A stretch of 64,000 bases of DNA from Vibrio halioticoli NBRC 102217. Lineage in GTDB: Bacteria > Pseudomonadota > Gammaproteobacteria > Enterobacterales > Vibrionaceae. The notes beneath the pieces are model-generated. The model searched no databases. It was not told the DNA's origin and saw only the letters and a program-made list of their open reading frames with translations. The position numbers and the translations under genes were made by a program. The stretch spans positions 1 through 64,000 of the forward strand of contig NZ_BAUJ01000019.1 of the NCBI RefSeq assembly GCF_000496695.1, in the 5' to 3' direction. Numbering within the stretch: the first letter of the stretch is position 1; every line of letters starts with the position of its first letter. Positions 35,265 through 44,705 of this stretch are shown piece after piece.

Positions 35265-36974
35265 TTAATTTTTACACCATTTTACTAGCATGTTTTGAAT
35301 ATCGGCGGAGCGATAAGGCTTAGTTAATACATCATCCATACCACAGTTAAAACACATCTCGCGCTCAGAAAGTGTGGTGCTTGCGGTTAGGGCAATAATG
35401 GGCATGTTCATCCCAAGATCGCGGATTTTTTGCGTTGCTTCAAAGCCATCCATAGTCGGCATTCGGCAATCCATTAAAATCATGCTGTAAGATTTGTTTG
35501 AAGTGGCGGTTACGGCTTCTAAACCATTGTTGGCGATATCGGGCACGATATTGAGCTTAGCCAACATCTCTTTGATGATGATTTGATTCATACGTATATC
35601 GTCTACCACTAATACCGACAGGTCTTGCGGTAGCAATTTAGTTAATTGCTTTGCAGGGTCTTTCGCAGCACTTGGCAGATGATCGACCTTGCGTAGCGGG
35701 ATTTGGCCAGTAAACGTGGTGCCGACGTTGAGGGTACTTTGTAGACTAATAGAACCGCCCATAAGTTGTATCAGTTGGTTACAAATGGCAAGCCCAAGTC
35801 CGGTACCTTCAAAACTGCGTTTGCTTGAGCGGTCAACTTGGGTAAAGGGTTGAAAAAGTTTTTTCTGCGCTTTGGGGCTAATACCAATCCCCGTATCAAT
35901 CACTTGAAACTGCAATTGACCATTATTCCAACCTAAATTGAGCGTCACCGAGCCTTGGTCTGTAAATTTCACCGCATTGCCAATAAGATTGACAAATATT
36001 TGCGTGATACGCTCCATATCACCTTCTACGGCGCAGGGCACATCATCTGCGAGGTTAATGTGAAAGCTGAGAGCACGCTCCTGCGCTTTAGAGTTAAAAA
36101 TGCTGGATAAAGTTTTTAGTAGCGAACGTATTTCAAACTTACGCGGCAGTAGAGTAAACATGTCGGCGTTTATTTTGCTGTAATCCAGTAAATCATTAAT
36201 GATGACACGTAAGAACTCGCCCGATTGCGACAGGTTCTCTACCAGATCTTGTTGGTGATCATCGAGTTCTGTTCCTTGTAGCAACTCGGAACTGCCCAAT
36301 AAACCATTGAGCGGAGTGCGTAATTCATGGTTGATCATGGCTAAAAAATCGCGAGTGGCGCGCTCGGATTGTTCAGCCTTTTTCCTTGACTCAATATTGC
36401 GATAAATAATTTGCTGACGGTTAACGGCGCGACACAAAAGATCGGCAATTAAACGCAGAGGTTGCTCAATAAATTGGTGATCTTGTTCGGTGTCTTGTAC
36501 GCCGATACTGAGTTGGCCTATCTTTTCTCGATTAACAATCAATGGAATATCAAGCTGTGACCCTCGCCACTGCAATTTGAAACTGTCTGGGTTTATCTGG
36601 GTTTGATGGCCGTAAAAGGGCTGTTTAAGTCCTAAATTGAGAGTGGCGTTTAATTGCAGGTAGCAGGTTTTAATAAGCGAGCTTTCACACACCTTGCCAA
36701 CCAATTGCGATAGTAAAACGTCATCCAAGTGGTGGTCTAAAAATGCTCGTCCAAAATAGATAAGTAGGGCATCGATTTGCTGTTGAAACTCAAGTTTAAG
36801 AATGTCTTGTGCCGATGACTTCTCCAACTGAGCGACAGCCAGTTCAAGCTTTTGATTGGTTTCAAAAAGCTCTAGGCTTTTTTGCTCTAACAAACTTTCC
36901 GCTTGTTTTCGAGATGCCATTTCTCGAGCCAGTTTGCGTTGTATTAGCTTTAAATCAACATCTTGATCTGTCAT
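35265..36974 (-). CDS. H-NOX-associated hybrid histidine kinase
   Basis: About 569 residues from MTDQDVDLKLI at 36974. Order: N-terminal coiled coil (10-65), a GAF-like or unknown sensory region (70-205), HisKA with phospho-His in MINHELRTPLNG, HATPase (NLIGNAVKFTD, DTGIGI, GTGLGLAI), and a C-terminal receiver (LVVDDIRMN, phospho-Asp in LMDCRMPTMDG, KPY). No membrane segment and no HPt domain, so it needs an external HPt; one is encoded in the syp operon. Directly downstream of the H-NOX gene. Comparable to HahK/HnoK kinases. Confidence 0.88.
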   Translation of the reverse strand: MTDQDVDLKLIQRKLAREMASRKQAESLLEQKSLELFETNQKLELAVAQLEKSSAQDILKLEFQQQIDALLIYFGRAFLDHHLDDVLLSQLVGKVCESSLIKTCYLQLNATLNLGLKQPFYGHQTQINPDSFKLQWRGSQLDIPLIVNREKIGQLSIGVQDTEQDHQFIEQPLRLIADLLCRAVNRQQIIYRNIESRKKAEQSERATRDFLAMINHELRTPLNGLLGSSELLQGTELDDHQQDLVENLSQSGEFLRVIINDLLDYSKINADMFTLLPRKFEIRSLLKTLSSIFNSKAQERALSFHINLADDVPCAVEGDMERITQIFVNLIGNAVKFTDQGSVTLNLGWNNGQLQFQVIDTGIGISPKAQKKLFQPFTQVDRSSKRSFEGTGLGLAICNQLIQLMGGSISLQSTLNVGTTFTGQIPLRKVDHLPSAAKDPAKQLTKLLPQDLSVLVVDDIRMNQIIIKEMLAKLNIVPDIANNGLEAVTATSNKSYSMILMDCRMPTMDGFEATQKIRDLGMNMPIIALTASTTLSEREMCFNCGMDDVLTKPYRSADIQNMLVKWCKN

Positions 36975-36998
36975 AGCAATTCTCAGTATTGAGGTCAA

Positions 36999-37541
36999 TT
37001 AATCAAGTAAAGTGATGTTAAAGCGAACTTCACTGCCGCTGTCATTTAAAGGCTTCATCTGTATATTGAGCTGCTGTCCAAAGTGGTTGGCACAACCTTT
37101 TATCAGCCCCAAGCAAACGTGCGACATACAGCGAGCACTTTTATAATTCAGTATTAGCTCAGTTTCTGTTTCGGAAATAAACTCAAATGAAGGTGGCACA
37201 GCGTCAGGGTAGAGTTTTTTCACTTCTACGTGAATATAGTCTTCAACATGACGAATAAACTCAAAGCTATTGGTGCTATGCGCTAGTGCTGCGGCTGGTG
37301 GCATAGTGGCGAGCAGTTTTTTAAATACTGATTCACCAAACACTTCTTGCAGGTGCGCTGCCGGAATATCAGAGGTTTTACTTAGGTTGACAATAAGCGT
37401 GACCAGATCTTTGTGATCGTAACTGCCCACCGAGGTGTAAATACCTTCATCTTTAGACATTTCTAATACTTGATCCAACACCTCTAAGCCAAAGTGGTTT
37501 TCGACCAACTCTAAAAACTCAGTGAAAATGATTCCTTTCAT
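36999..37541 (-). CDS. hnoX: H-NOX heme nitric-oxide sensor
   Basis: 180 residues, full-length HNOB domain beginning MKGIIFTEFLELVE. Proximal heme ligand in EDYIHVEVKKLY (about His-104) and the propionate-binding YxSxR as NYKSARC. Cytosolic NO sensor that in related bacteria inhibits the cognate kinase; in V. fischeri HnoX/HahK represses syp in response to NO. Here it adjoins the kinase and lies next to sypA, a direct genetic link. AGGAGA ribosome site. Confidence 0.92.
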   Translation of the reverse strand: MKGIIFTEFLELVENHFGLEVLDQVLEMSKDEGIYTSVGSYDHKDLVTLIVNLSKTSDIPAAHLQEVFGESVFKKLLATMPPAAALAHSTNSFEFIRHVEDYIHVEVKKLYPDAVPPSFEFISETETELILNYKSARCMSHVCLGLIKGCANHFGQQLNIQMKPLNDSGSEVRFNITLLD

Positions 37542-37848
37542 TGTTACTTTCTCCTAACAAACGTGCATTATCAATAACGATTCTTGTACAGGATCATAAG
37601 AAAAACAATAACTTCAGGTTAATTTGTCGATAAAGTGTGTGTTAGAGGGGAAATTACATTCCATTATCCATGAAGCGCAAGGTTAATTCTTTGTGAACAC
37701 TTATTTTTTAATCAGGGACTCAATCACTCTTTTGATGAAAAGGTAAGCCTGAATCACTGCTTTGGCTGTGGATTTAGATTTGATGAAAATGAAAGATAAA
37801 TATCCAAGGTAAGGTCTTTAAATAAACAGTCAGCTTAAGGAGGCTTGT
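37542..37848. other. Divergent intergenic region hnoX / DUF1223 gene
   Basis: About 305 bp containing the promoters of both divergent genes. No obvious sigma-54 element, NO-regulator box or hairpin was found by eye. AAGGAGG lies before the plus-strand gene. Confidence 0.4.
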
Positions 37849-38592
37849 ATGCGCTTTATTTTATCGACGTTCCTTTTACCTTTAGTGACACAAATAGTGA
37901 GCTTAGGTACAGCCTATGCGCAAAGTGATTATCAAGTCTGGTCACATCAAGGAAAGCCGGCGCGCCTCATTGAGCTTTTCACCTCTGAAGGGTGTTCTAG
38001 CTGTCCGCCAGCGGATACATATTTGTCGAAATTTACCGCTAGGGAAGATTTGTGGCAGGGGATCATTCCGTTAGCTTACCATGTAGATTATTGGGATTAT
38101 ATTGGTTGGAAAGATCGCTTTGCCCATCCCTCTTTTAGTCAAAAACAACGTCTTTACCGCAGTTATGGGGTAGTCGCGAGTGTCTATACTCCAGGTTTTG
38201 TGGTGGATGGTAAAGAGTGGCGAGGCTTTTTCAATCCACTGAGTCGCACGCTTCCGCAAGCTCTAGGAGCAGTGGCGCCTAAATTGCGGTTAGAGCGTCG
38301 TAATGATAATTACAGTGTCACGTTTTTAGGCGAGGGAACTTATACCGCGCATATTGCATGGTTGGCGATGGGTGAGAAAACAGCAGTGAAAAAGGGCGAA
38401 AATAGGGGCAAAATCCTACACCATGATTTTATTGTGTTAGAACAACAAATAGCGGATCAGCGTACTCAAGCTCAGTGGACGTTTTCCCCGAATGATAGAG
38501 ATAACACTAGAAAGATTGACGCTGTTGCAGTGTGGCTGACTAAGCCAGGTGAATTTGCCCCTTATCAGACAGTGGCAGGTTGGGTACGATAA
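37849..38592 (+). CDS. Secreted DUF1223 thioredoxin-fold protein
   Basis: 247 residues with a signal peptide (ending near AYA-QSD). DUF1223 proteins have a thioredoxin-like fold; the characteristic ELFTSEGCSSCPPADTYL with a CxxC motif, YHVDYWDYIGW and TPGFVVDG are all present. Periplasmic thiol chemistry is likely but the family's substrate is not known. Strong AAGGAGG ribosome site. Confidence 0.85.
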   Translation: MRFILSTFLLPLVTQIVSLGTAYAQSDYQVWSHQGKPARLIELFTSEGCSSCPPADTYLSKFTAREDLWQGIIPLAYHVDYWDYIGWKDRFAHPSFSQKQRLYRSYGVVASVYTPGFVVDGKEWRGFFNPLSRTLPQALGAVAPKLRLERRNDNYSVTFLGEGTYTAHIAWLAMGEKTAVKKGENRGKILHHDFIVLEQQIADQRTQAQWTFSPNDRDNTRKIDAVAVWLTKPGEFAPYQTVAGWVR

Positions 38593-38691
38593 ATTAATCG
38601 AAATAGAAATAAGTTTGTTTCATTTATGAGATTGTTTTGTCTTTTTAGTTTGGTAGAGTGGTCAAAATACTTAATTAAAGAGAGCAGACGG

Positions 38692-39309
38692 ATGCAACCA
38701 AAACTTGAAAAATATCAGGGTGTTATTTTTGATATGGACGGCACTCTTATCGACACTATGCCCGCTCATGTGGCGGCTTGGCAAACAACAGCCGATGAGT
38801 TCGGTTTTGATTTTGATCCTGCTTGGTTACACAGTTTAGGCGGAATGCCTAGCCATAAAATAGTGCTAGAAATAAATCGTCGTTTTGGCTTGGATCTGGA
38901 TCCTGTTTTAGTGTCTGGCTTTAAACTGCAGCAGTTTGCGCAAAATGAAGTCAAAGGTGAGCTGATTGAGATCACGCATCAAGTGCTGCTAGACAATATG
39001 GATGACAAGAAAGTGGCGATAGGCACCGGCGCTCAACGACAAGGGGCGCACGAGTTACTAAAATCACGTGGTGTATTTGATTATTTTGACGCGGTAGTCA
39101 CAGCAACTGAGGTTAATAACCATAAACCGTTCCCGGATACCTTTTTGTTAGCCGCTGAGCAGATAAAATGTCAACCGAGCCAGTGCGTAGTGTTTGAAGA
39201 CACACTATTAGGTTTACAAGCGGCACATGCGGCCGGAATGGATTGTTATTTAGTGACCGAGACAGGCTTTGTGTTTAAACCCGTAGCGGAAGCGGCATTT
39301 ACTGAATAA
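38692..39309 (+). CDS. yqaB: HAD-family sugar phosphatase (YqaB-like)
   Basis: 205 residues from MQPKLEKYQGV; the longer frame lacks support. HAD subfamily IA: FDMDGTLIDTMPAH (nucleophile and acid/base Asp), GTGAQRQGA, KPFPDTFLLAA, and FEDTLLGLQAA. Resembles the YqaB/beta-phosphoglucomutase-like phosphatases acting on fructose-1-phosphate or 6-phosphogluconate. Substrate assignment is by family only. Confidence 0.8.
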   Translation: MQPKLEKYQGVIFDMDGTLIDTMPAHVAAWQTTADEFGFDFDPAWLHSLGGMPSHKIVLEINRRFGLDLDPVLVSGFKLQQFAQNEVKGELIEITHQVLLDNMDDKKVAIGTGAQRQGAHELLKSRGVFDYFDAVVTATEVNNHKPFPDTFLLAAEQIKCQPSQCVVFEDTLLGLQAAHAAGMDCYLVTETGFVFKPVAEAAFTE

Positions 39310-39355
39310 TACCAATCACACTCAGTAAGTGATCAGAACTAGCGCAGGAAAAATG
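39308..39355 (+). repeat. Dispersed short repeat, copy 2
   Basis: AATACCAATCACACTCAGTA then AGTGATCAG...TAGCGCAGGAAAAATG; inverted with respect to the copy at 7548-7595 and nearly identical to it. Sits right after the yqaB stop codon. Confidence 0.8.
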
Positions 39356-39369
39356 AGTTTATGAAAAAC

Positions 39370-39399
39370 AAAAAGGACTTCCGTTATGAAGTCCTTTTT
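39370..39399. terminator. Bidirectional terminator between yqaB and the FKBP gene
   Basis: 11-bp perfect stem AAAAAGGACTT / AAGTCCTTTTT with an 8-nt loop, serving the convergent genes. Confidence 0.85.
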
Positions 39400-39427
39400 C
39401 AGTTTATATCAATTACTACTACTGGCG

Positions 39428-39910
39428 TTATTTAATATCCAGTAGTTCAACATCAAAAATTAGTGTTGCAGAGCCAGGGATTGGACCGTTGCCACTTTTG
39501 CCGTAGGCAAGGTTGCTCGGGATAAAGAAGCGGAATTTATCACCCACAACCATCAATTGTAAGCCTTCTTGCCAACCGTGAATCACGCGATTAAGTGGAA
39601 ATTCGATAGGTTTATCACGCTCAACCGTGCTGTCAAACACTGTGCCGTCGATCAGTGTGCCATGATAATGCACTTTGACGATACTGGTTGGTTGTGGGTG
39701 GATTTCTCCATCACCTTTAACTAATACTTCGTATTGCAGGCCGCTGTCTGTAGTGACTACGCCTTCACGCTGTCCGTTTTCTTGCAAAAATGCCTGACCA
39801 ATAGCGATATTTTCTTTCCCCGTTTTGTGATTGGTCCAAACGCGGTAAATCATGAATGAAGCCAATAGCACGACTATGGCAGGAATGAGAAACTTAGACA
39901 TGTGAGGCAT
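39428..39910 (-). CDS. FKBP-type peptidyl-prolyl isomerase, membrane anchored
   Basis: 160 residues (a start at 39901 is also possible). One N-terminal membrane helix or uncleaved signal (about 6-22), then a short linker and a complete FKBP domain (VKVHYHGTLIDGTVFDSTV, VIHGWQEGLQLM, FFIPSNLAYG, LIFDVELLDI). Likely a periplasm-facing foldase. Coupled (TAATG) to the upstream DsbA-like gene, suggesting joint action on exported proteins. Confidence 0.88.
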   Translation of the reverse strand: MPHMSKFLIPAIVVLLASFMIYRVWTNHKTGKENIAIGQAFLQENGQREGVVTTDSGLQYEVLVKGDGEIHPQPTSIVKVHYHGTLIDGTVFDSTVERDKPIEFPLNRVIHGWQEGLQLMVVGDKFRFFIPSNLAYGKSGNGPIPGSATLIFDVELLDIK

Positions 39911-40539
39911 TATCCTTTAGAAATTAAGAAGTTAATTGTATTGGCAATTGATTGAACATCATCATGAGCCGATGTGATCACCATATATTTGCCGTTTATG
40001 ATAAAGGTAGGAACTGAATTAATCATGCCTTTACCGGTAATATCGGCCGCGTTTGTAACCGCTGCGAACAGTTTTTCTTTCTGCGCTTGGTTGAGATCAT
40101 AAGGTGAGGTCATGCCTTTATTATGAAATGCATTTTCTAATTTTTGTTTTCTCTGAACAGAGGTTAAGTCGTCACTGGCATGATAGAGGTTAAACAGTTC
40201 TGTCATCATTTCTTGATCAGGTTTACTTGAATCGGATTGCATGGCAGCAGCATAGTAGAACATGGCTGCAGCTTGTGCGCTTTCGTTGAAAGTAACGTGC
40301 ACTTTACCGATAGGCTGATTAATACCTTGTTCTATTTCAGGCAGAAATTTTTCCATTTGTAGGCAATGCCCACAGGTTAATGAAAAGACTTCGACAACAG
40401 GCTCTTGTATCAAGCTACTGATGTCGTTAGGCAGTTCAGAATATTGCTTGTTTAATTCTGGTGTTTGATTTTCACTGCAGGCCGTCAGTAAAATCAAAGA
40501 AGCAAACAGCAGGCTAAGTGTTTTGATTATTTTTATCAT
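39910..40539 (-). CDS. DsbA-like thiol-disulfide lipoprotein
   Basis: 209 residues. Signal peptide with lipobox LLTAC, so a lipid-anchored periplasmic thioredoxin-fold protein. Active site SLTCGHCLQM (CGHC) and the cis-Pro loop SVPTFIINGKY. DsbA/DsbL-type oxidase or reductase by family. Operon with the FKBP isomerase. Confidence 0.85.
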   Translation of the reverse strand: MIKIIKTLSLLFASLILLTACSENQTPELNKQYSELPNDISSLIQEPVVEVFSLTCGHCLQMEKFLPEIEQGINQPIGKVHVTFNESAQAAAMFYYAAAMQSDSSKPDQEMMTELFNLYHASDDLTSVQRKQKLENAFHNKGMTSPYDLNQAQKEKLFAAVTNAADITGKGMINSVPTFIINGKYMVITSAHDDVQSIANTINFLISKG

Positions 40540-40608
40540 AGTCTGTTAAGTCTTTATTGTAGGGTGGGTTAATGGGCGATAGAGATTACCGCCCTTAAAG
40601 TAATGTGT

Positions 40609-41913
40609 TTATCTGTCCCAGTACGCTTCCTCTAGGCTGTCTTCTCGTTCTGGCAGTGTTTTTGAAAGACGAGGAGAGTGTTGAGTGAGCAATTCATAAC
40701 TGACACGGTTTGCGTATTTGCAAATTTGCGATAGAGATGAATAGGTTAAATATGGAGCATGATGTTTTTGTGATGCTGGAACATTTCTTTTGTGGTACGT
40801 GTTAGCCGCAATATCATGCAGCAATGCAGATAACGCGCCATCGCCTGCGCCATTGGTATTTTTAATTTCCAGAGGGCCGCCTAAATAAGGTGATATGTGC
40901 GAGTAAATGCGCACAGGCTCTTGGCAGTCGGTATAACGCATAGGGCGGCTATATTCGAATTTATTAAATTCAGGAATATTTCCTGGTAACAAGATAGATT
41001 CAGTTGGGCGTTTGCGTTCGTTTTCAGTGTAACCGGCCATATACAACCCAACAGAGCCTGCGGTACACAAGACCAAATCTACCCATTCTAAGGTTTTATC
41101 GGCTGCCAAAAGAGGATCTTTTTCACCGGTTAAGGCTTCCCCTTCTTCTTCGTTCATCGCTACGATAGTGACATTCGCTTTGATGAATTGCTGCCACCAA
41201 TCGGCATTGCCTTCAATAACGTATTTTGTGCCTAAGGTTAGCACTACCGGGATATTGTTTTGTTTGGCGATTTCCACAGCGCGTTGCACCGCTTGTGGCA
41301 TCGGGTCTTCTGGCTTGCCACGCATTAGGTAAGAGGAAACCACGAGCGCACTGGCTTTTTCGAACACATATTCAGGAATGCTTTCTGGAAGCAGTTGATT
41401 CATGTCGCCTTCGTTAATTGCAAAGGTGCGTTCGCCATCATCGGAAATCAGGGTATAGCAACGACCAATAGAACCGTCTACTTTTTGCAGGTGATTAAGG
41501 TTTACTCTCGAAGAGGTTCGACATAAGTAACGATAGGCGTAGCTACCCACATCAATATTTTTCGACATCACGCCCAGTAACACAGATTTACTGTCGGCCA
41601 ATACTGAATAGTTGTGCAAGGTGTTGCCAATGGTATCGCCAGGGTGCTCGTGGGTAATCAAGTCTTTTTCTACCAATTCTTGGTAAAGAGCATCAGCCAC
41701 TTCTTGCTCAACCACCAGAGAATGGCCTTTGCTCAAAGAGTACTTTGCCAAAAAGTCATCACTTACGCGCGCTTCAATATCTACAATCGTTTGTCCCACA
41801 CCCACTATGGTTGGTCTTGATAACTTAGGGGTTTGACGGATCTGATTTACTAATGGATCGCGAGAATGGATCGGGAAGTAATGCTTTGACTTTCTTTGAC
41901 CTGGAAACTTCAT
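40609..41913 (-). CDS. gsk: Inosine-guanosine kinase
   Basis: 434 residues, PfkB-family nucleoside kinase matching Gsk in length and N terminus (MKFPGQRKSKHYFPI). Anion-hole/catalytic motif NTNGAGDGALSALLHD and substrate region VGVGQTIVDIEA. ATP-dependent phosphorylation of inosine and guanosine in purine salvage. Single-gene unit; no clear ribosome site. Confidence 0.92.
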   Translation of the reverse strand: MKFPGQRKSKHYFPIHSRDPLVNQIRQTPKLSRPTIVGVGQTIVDIEARVSDDFLAKYSLSKGHSLVVEQEVADALYQELVEKDLITHEHPGDTIGNTLHNYSVLADSKSVLLGVMSKNIDVGSYAYRYLCRTSSRVNLNHLQKVDGSIGRCYTLISDDGERTFAINEGDMNQLLPESIPEYVFEKASALVVSSYLMRGKPEDPMPQAVQRAVEIAKQNNIPVVLTLGTKYVIEGNADWWQQFIKANVTIVAMNEEEGEALTGEKDPLLAADKTLEWVDLVLCTAGSVGLYMAGYTENERKRPTESILLPGNIPEFNKFEYSRPMRYTDCQEPVRIYSHISPYLGGPLEIKNTNGAGDGALSALLHDIAANTYHKRNVPASQKHHAPYLTYSSLSQICKYANRVSYELLTQHSPRLSKTLPEREDSLEEAYWDR

Positions 41914-41939
41914 AAATTCGTAACATAAAATATAGATAT

Positions 41940-41967
41940 GCAGAGTATATCGCAGGGAATACTCTGC
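41940..41967 (-). terminator. Hairpin between creA and gsk
   Basis: GCAGAGTAT pairs with ATACTCTGC around a 10-nt loop, downstream of creA on the minus strand. The T-run is poor, so termination is only possible. Confidence 0.4.
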
Positions 41968-42019
41968 TCTTATCTATAACTGGCTAATTTGTAGGCGGTT
42001 AAACCTGCATAAATAAACC

Positions 42020-42586
42020 TTAGTAGGATACATCACTATTTTTAGCCGTGGCATCACCAACCGTCATTGGTTTAGCCGGCTCGGTGGTATTGCTTTTAGC
42101 AGATGATGAGGCTGTTGGCGCTGTGCCAGCAGGGTATTGGTAGGCCGCTGTACCCCATAATGGAACCGTTGATAGGCTGTGTTTATAACTGCCGGAAGTC
42201 TCTTTAGTGGAGTAAGACACATACATTAAAGTTTGTGAGTTTTTATCCAAAATACGACGAATTTTCATCGTTTTAAAGAAGACACTTTTTGATTTTTGAA
42301 AAACGATTTCACCGGATTTTGATGTGTCAATTTTGGCAATCATGTCTGCGGTAATTTCGCCAGTTTGTCGGCAAGAAATTGCTGAATCGGAAGGATCGGC
42401 AAGATCTAGATTCGCTTCAATGCTCGCAACATGACAGGTAACGCCAGTGACGATAGGGTCAACTAAAATATCGATTTTGATATCTTTAGTCGTAAAAAGA
42501 CCAAGCGAGACATCACCAACTTCGTTTTTATCACACCCAACAAGAGTGAGTGCCAGCAGTGGAGCTAAAAGAGCAATTTTCTTCAT
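42020..42586 (-). CDS. creA: CreA-family protein with C-terminal extension
   Basis: 188 residues. Signal with lipobox LVGC, then the conserved CreA core (GDVSLGLFTTKDIKIDILVDPIVTGVTCHV...DPSDSAISCRQTGEI). The last 40 residues are a low-complexity Ala/Ser/Thr tail not typical of E. coli CreA (157 residues). Exported protein of unknown function. Confidence 0.85.
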   Translation of the reverse strand: MKKIALLAPLLALTLVGCDKNEVGDVSLGLFTTKDIKIDILVDPIVTGVTCHVASIEANLDLADPSDSAISCRQTGEITADMIAKIDTSKSGEIVFQKSKSVFFKTMKIRRILDKNSQTLMYVSYSTKETSGSYKHSLSTVPLWGTAAYQYPAGTAPTASSSAKSNTTEPAKPMTVGDATAKNSDVSY

Positions 42587-42738
42587 TGCGGTTTTCCGAG
42601 AAATTATTAAGCCTATTAAGTACGTTAGAGTTTAACACATAGCGTCAGTCTTGTTTAAATAAGCGTTTGTTTGATAAAGAATTGTTCCGGCGTTATTCCG
42701 GGTGTATCCTTTAATCAAATTTTAAAACGAGCATCATT

Positions 42739-43311
42739 ATGAGTAATGAGAAGTCAGAATCTAATATTGAACAACTACAGCAACAAAAGAATCAGTGGCT
42801 TTTTTCTCAGGTGGATGTGGACTTTCCTACGCGCGAAAGTGTATTGGGTAAGGCTTGTTATCTTGATTTGATTGAAGCGGAAAATACGATTGACGCTATA
42901 GAATTGTCAAAGATAGAAGCGCAATCAGCATATGCACAATTAGATTGGATAAAGGCCGATTTTCACAAATTGACGGTGCTCTTTTCACAATTTTTTGCCA
43001 AGCATAGCCAAGTTCCAGTGGCATCTAAAGAATATCTACAAGAGTTCTTTGCGCAGATCATTTTAGATGAACAAGCACCACATTCATTGTGGTTAGGTTT
43101 CTCTGGTAACGAGGTGGCAGGGGTTGCTATCGTTTCCCTGTCTCATGATCCGCTATCCCAAGTAGGCGTCTTAGTGTCAGATTTACTGCTCGATGATTCG
43201 CTAAACAGCAACGCTGAAATTTCATCCATACTCAATATTTTTTCAAATCAGTTAGCTCAAATCGAACATAAGCAGTGCATCTACGTGCATAAGGCGACAT
43301 GCATAAAGTGA
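42739..43311 (+). CDS. Hypothetical protein
   Basis: 190 residues, soluble and acidic; not recognised. The central part (LDEQAPHSLWLGFSGNEVAGVAIVSLSH) has alternating strands reminiscent of an acetyltransferase core but without a clear acetyl-CoA loop. Weak ribosome site (CGAGCATC). Monocistronic. Confidence 0.6.
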   Translation: MSNEKSESNIEQLQQQKNQWLFSQVDVDFPTRESVLGKACYLDLIEAENTIDAIELSKIEAQSAYAQLDWIKADFHKLTVLFSQFFAKHSQVPVASKEYLQEFFAQIILDEQAPHSLWLGFSGNEVAGVAIVSLSHDPLSQVGVLVSDLLLDDSLNSNAEISSILNIFSNQLAQIEHKQCIYVHKATCIK

Positions 43312-43437
43312 TCTGAGTCGGTTAATGAAAAACTTATCGTGCCTGAGCTAACAGTAAACAAATTAGTCTTTTCCCACTGGGCAAATTCTTGGTTATAAAG
43401 GGATTATAATCAGTGGAATGCTACGGAAAGGCAATCA

Positions 43438-44094
43438 ATGAAATGTGTGATTTTTGACTGTGAAGGGACGTTAGTTGATAGCGAAAAGCTATGCTGCCAA
43501 GCTTTGGTCAGTGTATTTAACAGCTTTGGCGCGCAATTAAGTATGGAAGACACGCTCAAGCATTTTAATGGTGGCAAGCTCACTGATATTTTGCTAGAAA
43601 CCTCTGAGAGGCTCGGCGTTAAAGCCGACATTGATCAGTTGGCGATGATGTACCGCGAGAAAAGTAAGGTACTTTTTCAAGACCAATTAAACCCATCTAA
43701 AAATGCCATTATGGTTTTAGATAAGCTTAAAGAAATGGATATCGAAGTGTGCGTTGTTTCAAACGGACCGCTGAGCAAACTAGAGTATAAATTGGAAATC
43801 AGTGGCTTAGCTGGTTATTTCAAAGATGCTATGTTCAGTGCTTTTGAGGCGAACAGCTGGAAGCCTGATCCTGATCTTATCCAATACGCCGCAATGGGAA
43901 TGGGTTTTCAAGGCAAAGACTGCTTGTTTGTTGATGATACGCTACAAGGTGTTCGTGCCGGTGTGGCGGCCAACATCACCACCTTGCATTATCGTCCCAA
44001 TCACTTATCACCAAAATCGACCGCAGAAGGCGCGATCAGTATTCATGATTTAAGTGAAATTTTGCAATTTTGTACTGCAGAGTCAGTTAATTAG
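43438..44094 (+). CDS. HAD-family phosphatase (YieH-like)
   Basis: 218 residues, HAD IA fold. Nucleophile motif FDCEGTLVDSEKL, in which the usual DxDGT is DCEGT (second acidic residue Glu), as in the YieH/6-phosphogluconate phosphatase group; VVSNGPLSKLEYKL, SWKPDPDLIQYAA, and FVDDTLQGVRAG. AAAGG ribosome site. Confidence 0.82.
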   Translation: MKCVIFDCEGTLVDSEKLCCQALVSVFNSFGAQLSMEDTLKHFNGGKLTDILLETSERLGVKADIDQLAMMYREKSKVLFQDQLNPSKNAIMVLDKLKEMDIEVCVVSNGPLSKLEYKLEISGLAGYFKDAMFSAFEANSWKPDPDLIQYAAMGMGFQGKDCLFVDDTLQGVRAGVAANITTLHYRPNHLSPKSTAEGAISIHDLSEILQFCTAESVN

Positions 44095-44183
44095 CACTCG
44101 TATTCGTACTGGATTTAGCACTTAGCGTTCCGCCGTAAGTCGAGTATACTCAGTTAAAATTTAATTGAGGTTTCCTACCTATA

Positions 44184-44675
44184 ATGAATCAGCTTGCGCC
44201 TAGAAACCAAGTGGCTATTTTTGCTGACGTGCAGAATATCTACTACACCACTCGTGACGCTTATCGTCGAAACTTTGACTACAACGCGTTTTGGGCATTG
44301 GCAATGGAATATGGAGACATCGTTTCTGCACATGCCTACGCAATTGCCAGCCAAGATCCTAAGCAACGTCAATTTCATCATATCCTGCGAGGGATTGGTT
44401 TTCAGGTAAAACTAAAGCCTTATATTCAACGTGCAGACGGCAGTGCGAAAGGCGATTGGGACGTGGGTATTACCATAGATATTATGGAAAAAGCTCGCGA
44501 CGTAGATACCATCATTTTGCTCTCTGGCGATGGTGATTTTGAGCTTTTGGTGAAGCATGTTGCGCAGCACTACAACTGCAAGGTGATTGTATTGGGCGTA
44601 CCTCAACTGACTGCCAATGGTTTGATTGAGGCGGCCAGCGAATTTATCCCCATTAAAGATGCGCTTTTGAGATAG
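44184..44675 (+). CDS. NYN-domain protein (LabA-like)
   Basis: 163 residues, complete LabA-like NYN domain: AIFADVQNIYYT (first catalytic Asp/Asn), KGDWDVGITIDIM, and LLSGDGDFELLV. NYN domains are PIN-like ribonucleases; the conserved Asp residues are intact. Function in Vibrio unknown. Confidence 0.85.
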   Translation: MNQLAPRNQVAIFADVQNIYYTTRDAYRRNFDYNAFWALAMEYGDIVSAHAYAIASQDPKQRQFHHILRGIGFQVKLKPYIQRADGSAKGDWDVGITIDIMEKARDVDTIILLSGDGDFELLVKHVAQHYNCKVIVLGVPQLTANGLIEAASEFIPIKDALLR

Positions 44676-44705
44676 CACTTTTTATATAAAACACCGCAAA
44701 ATAAC

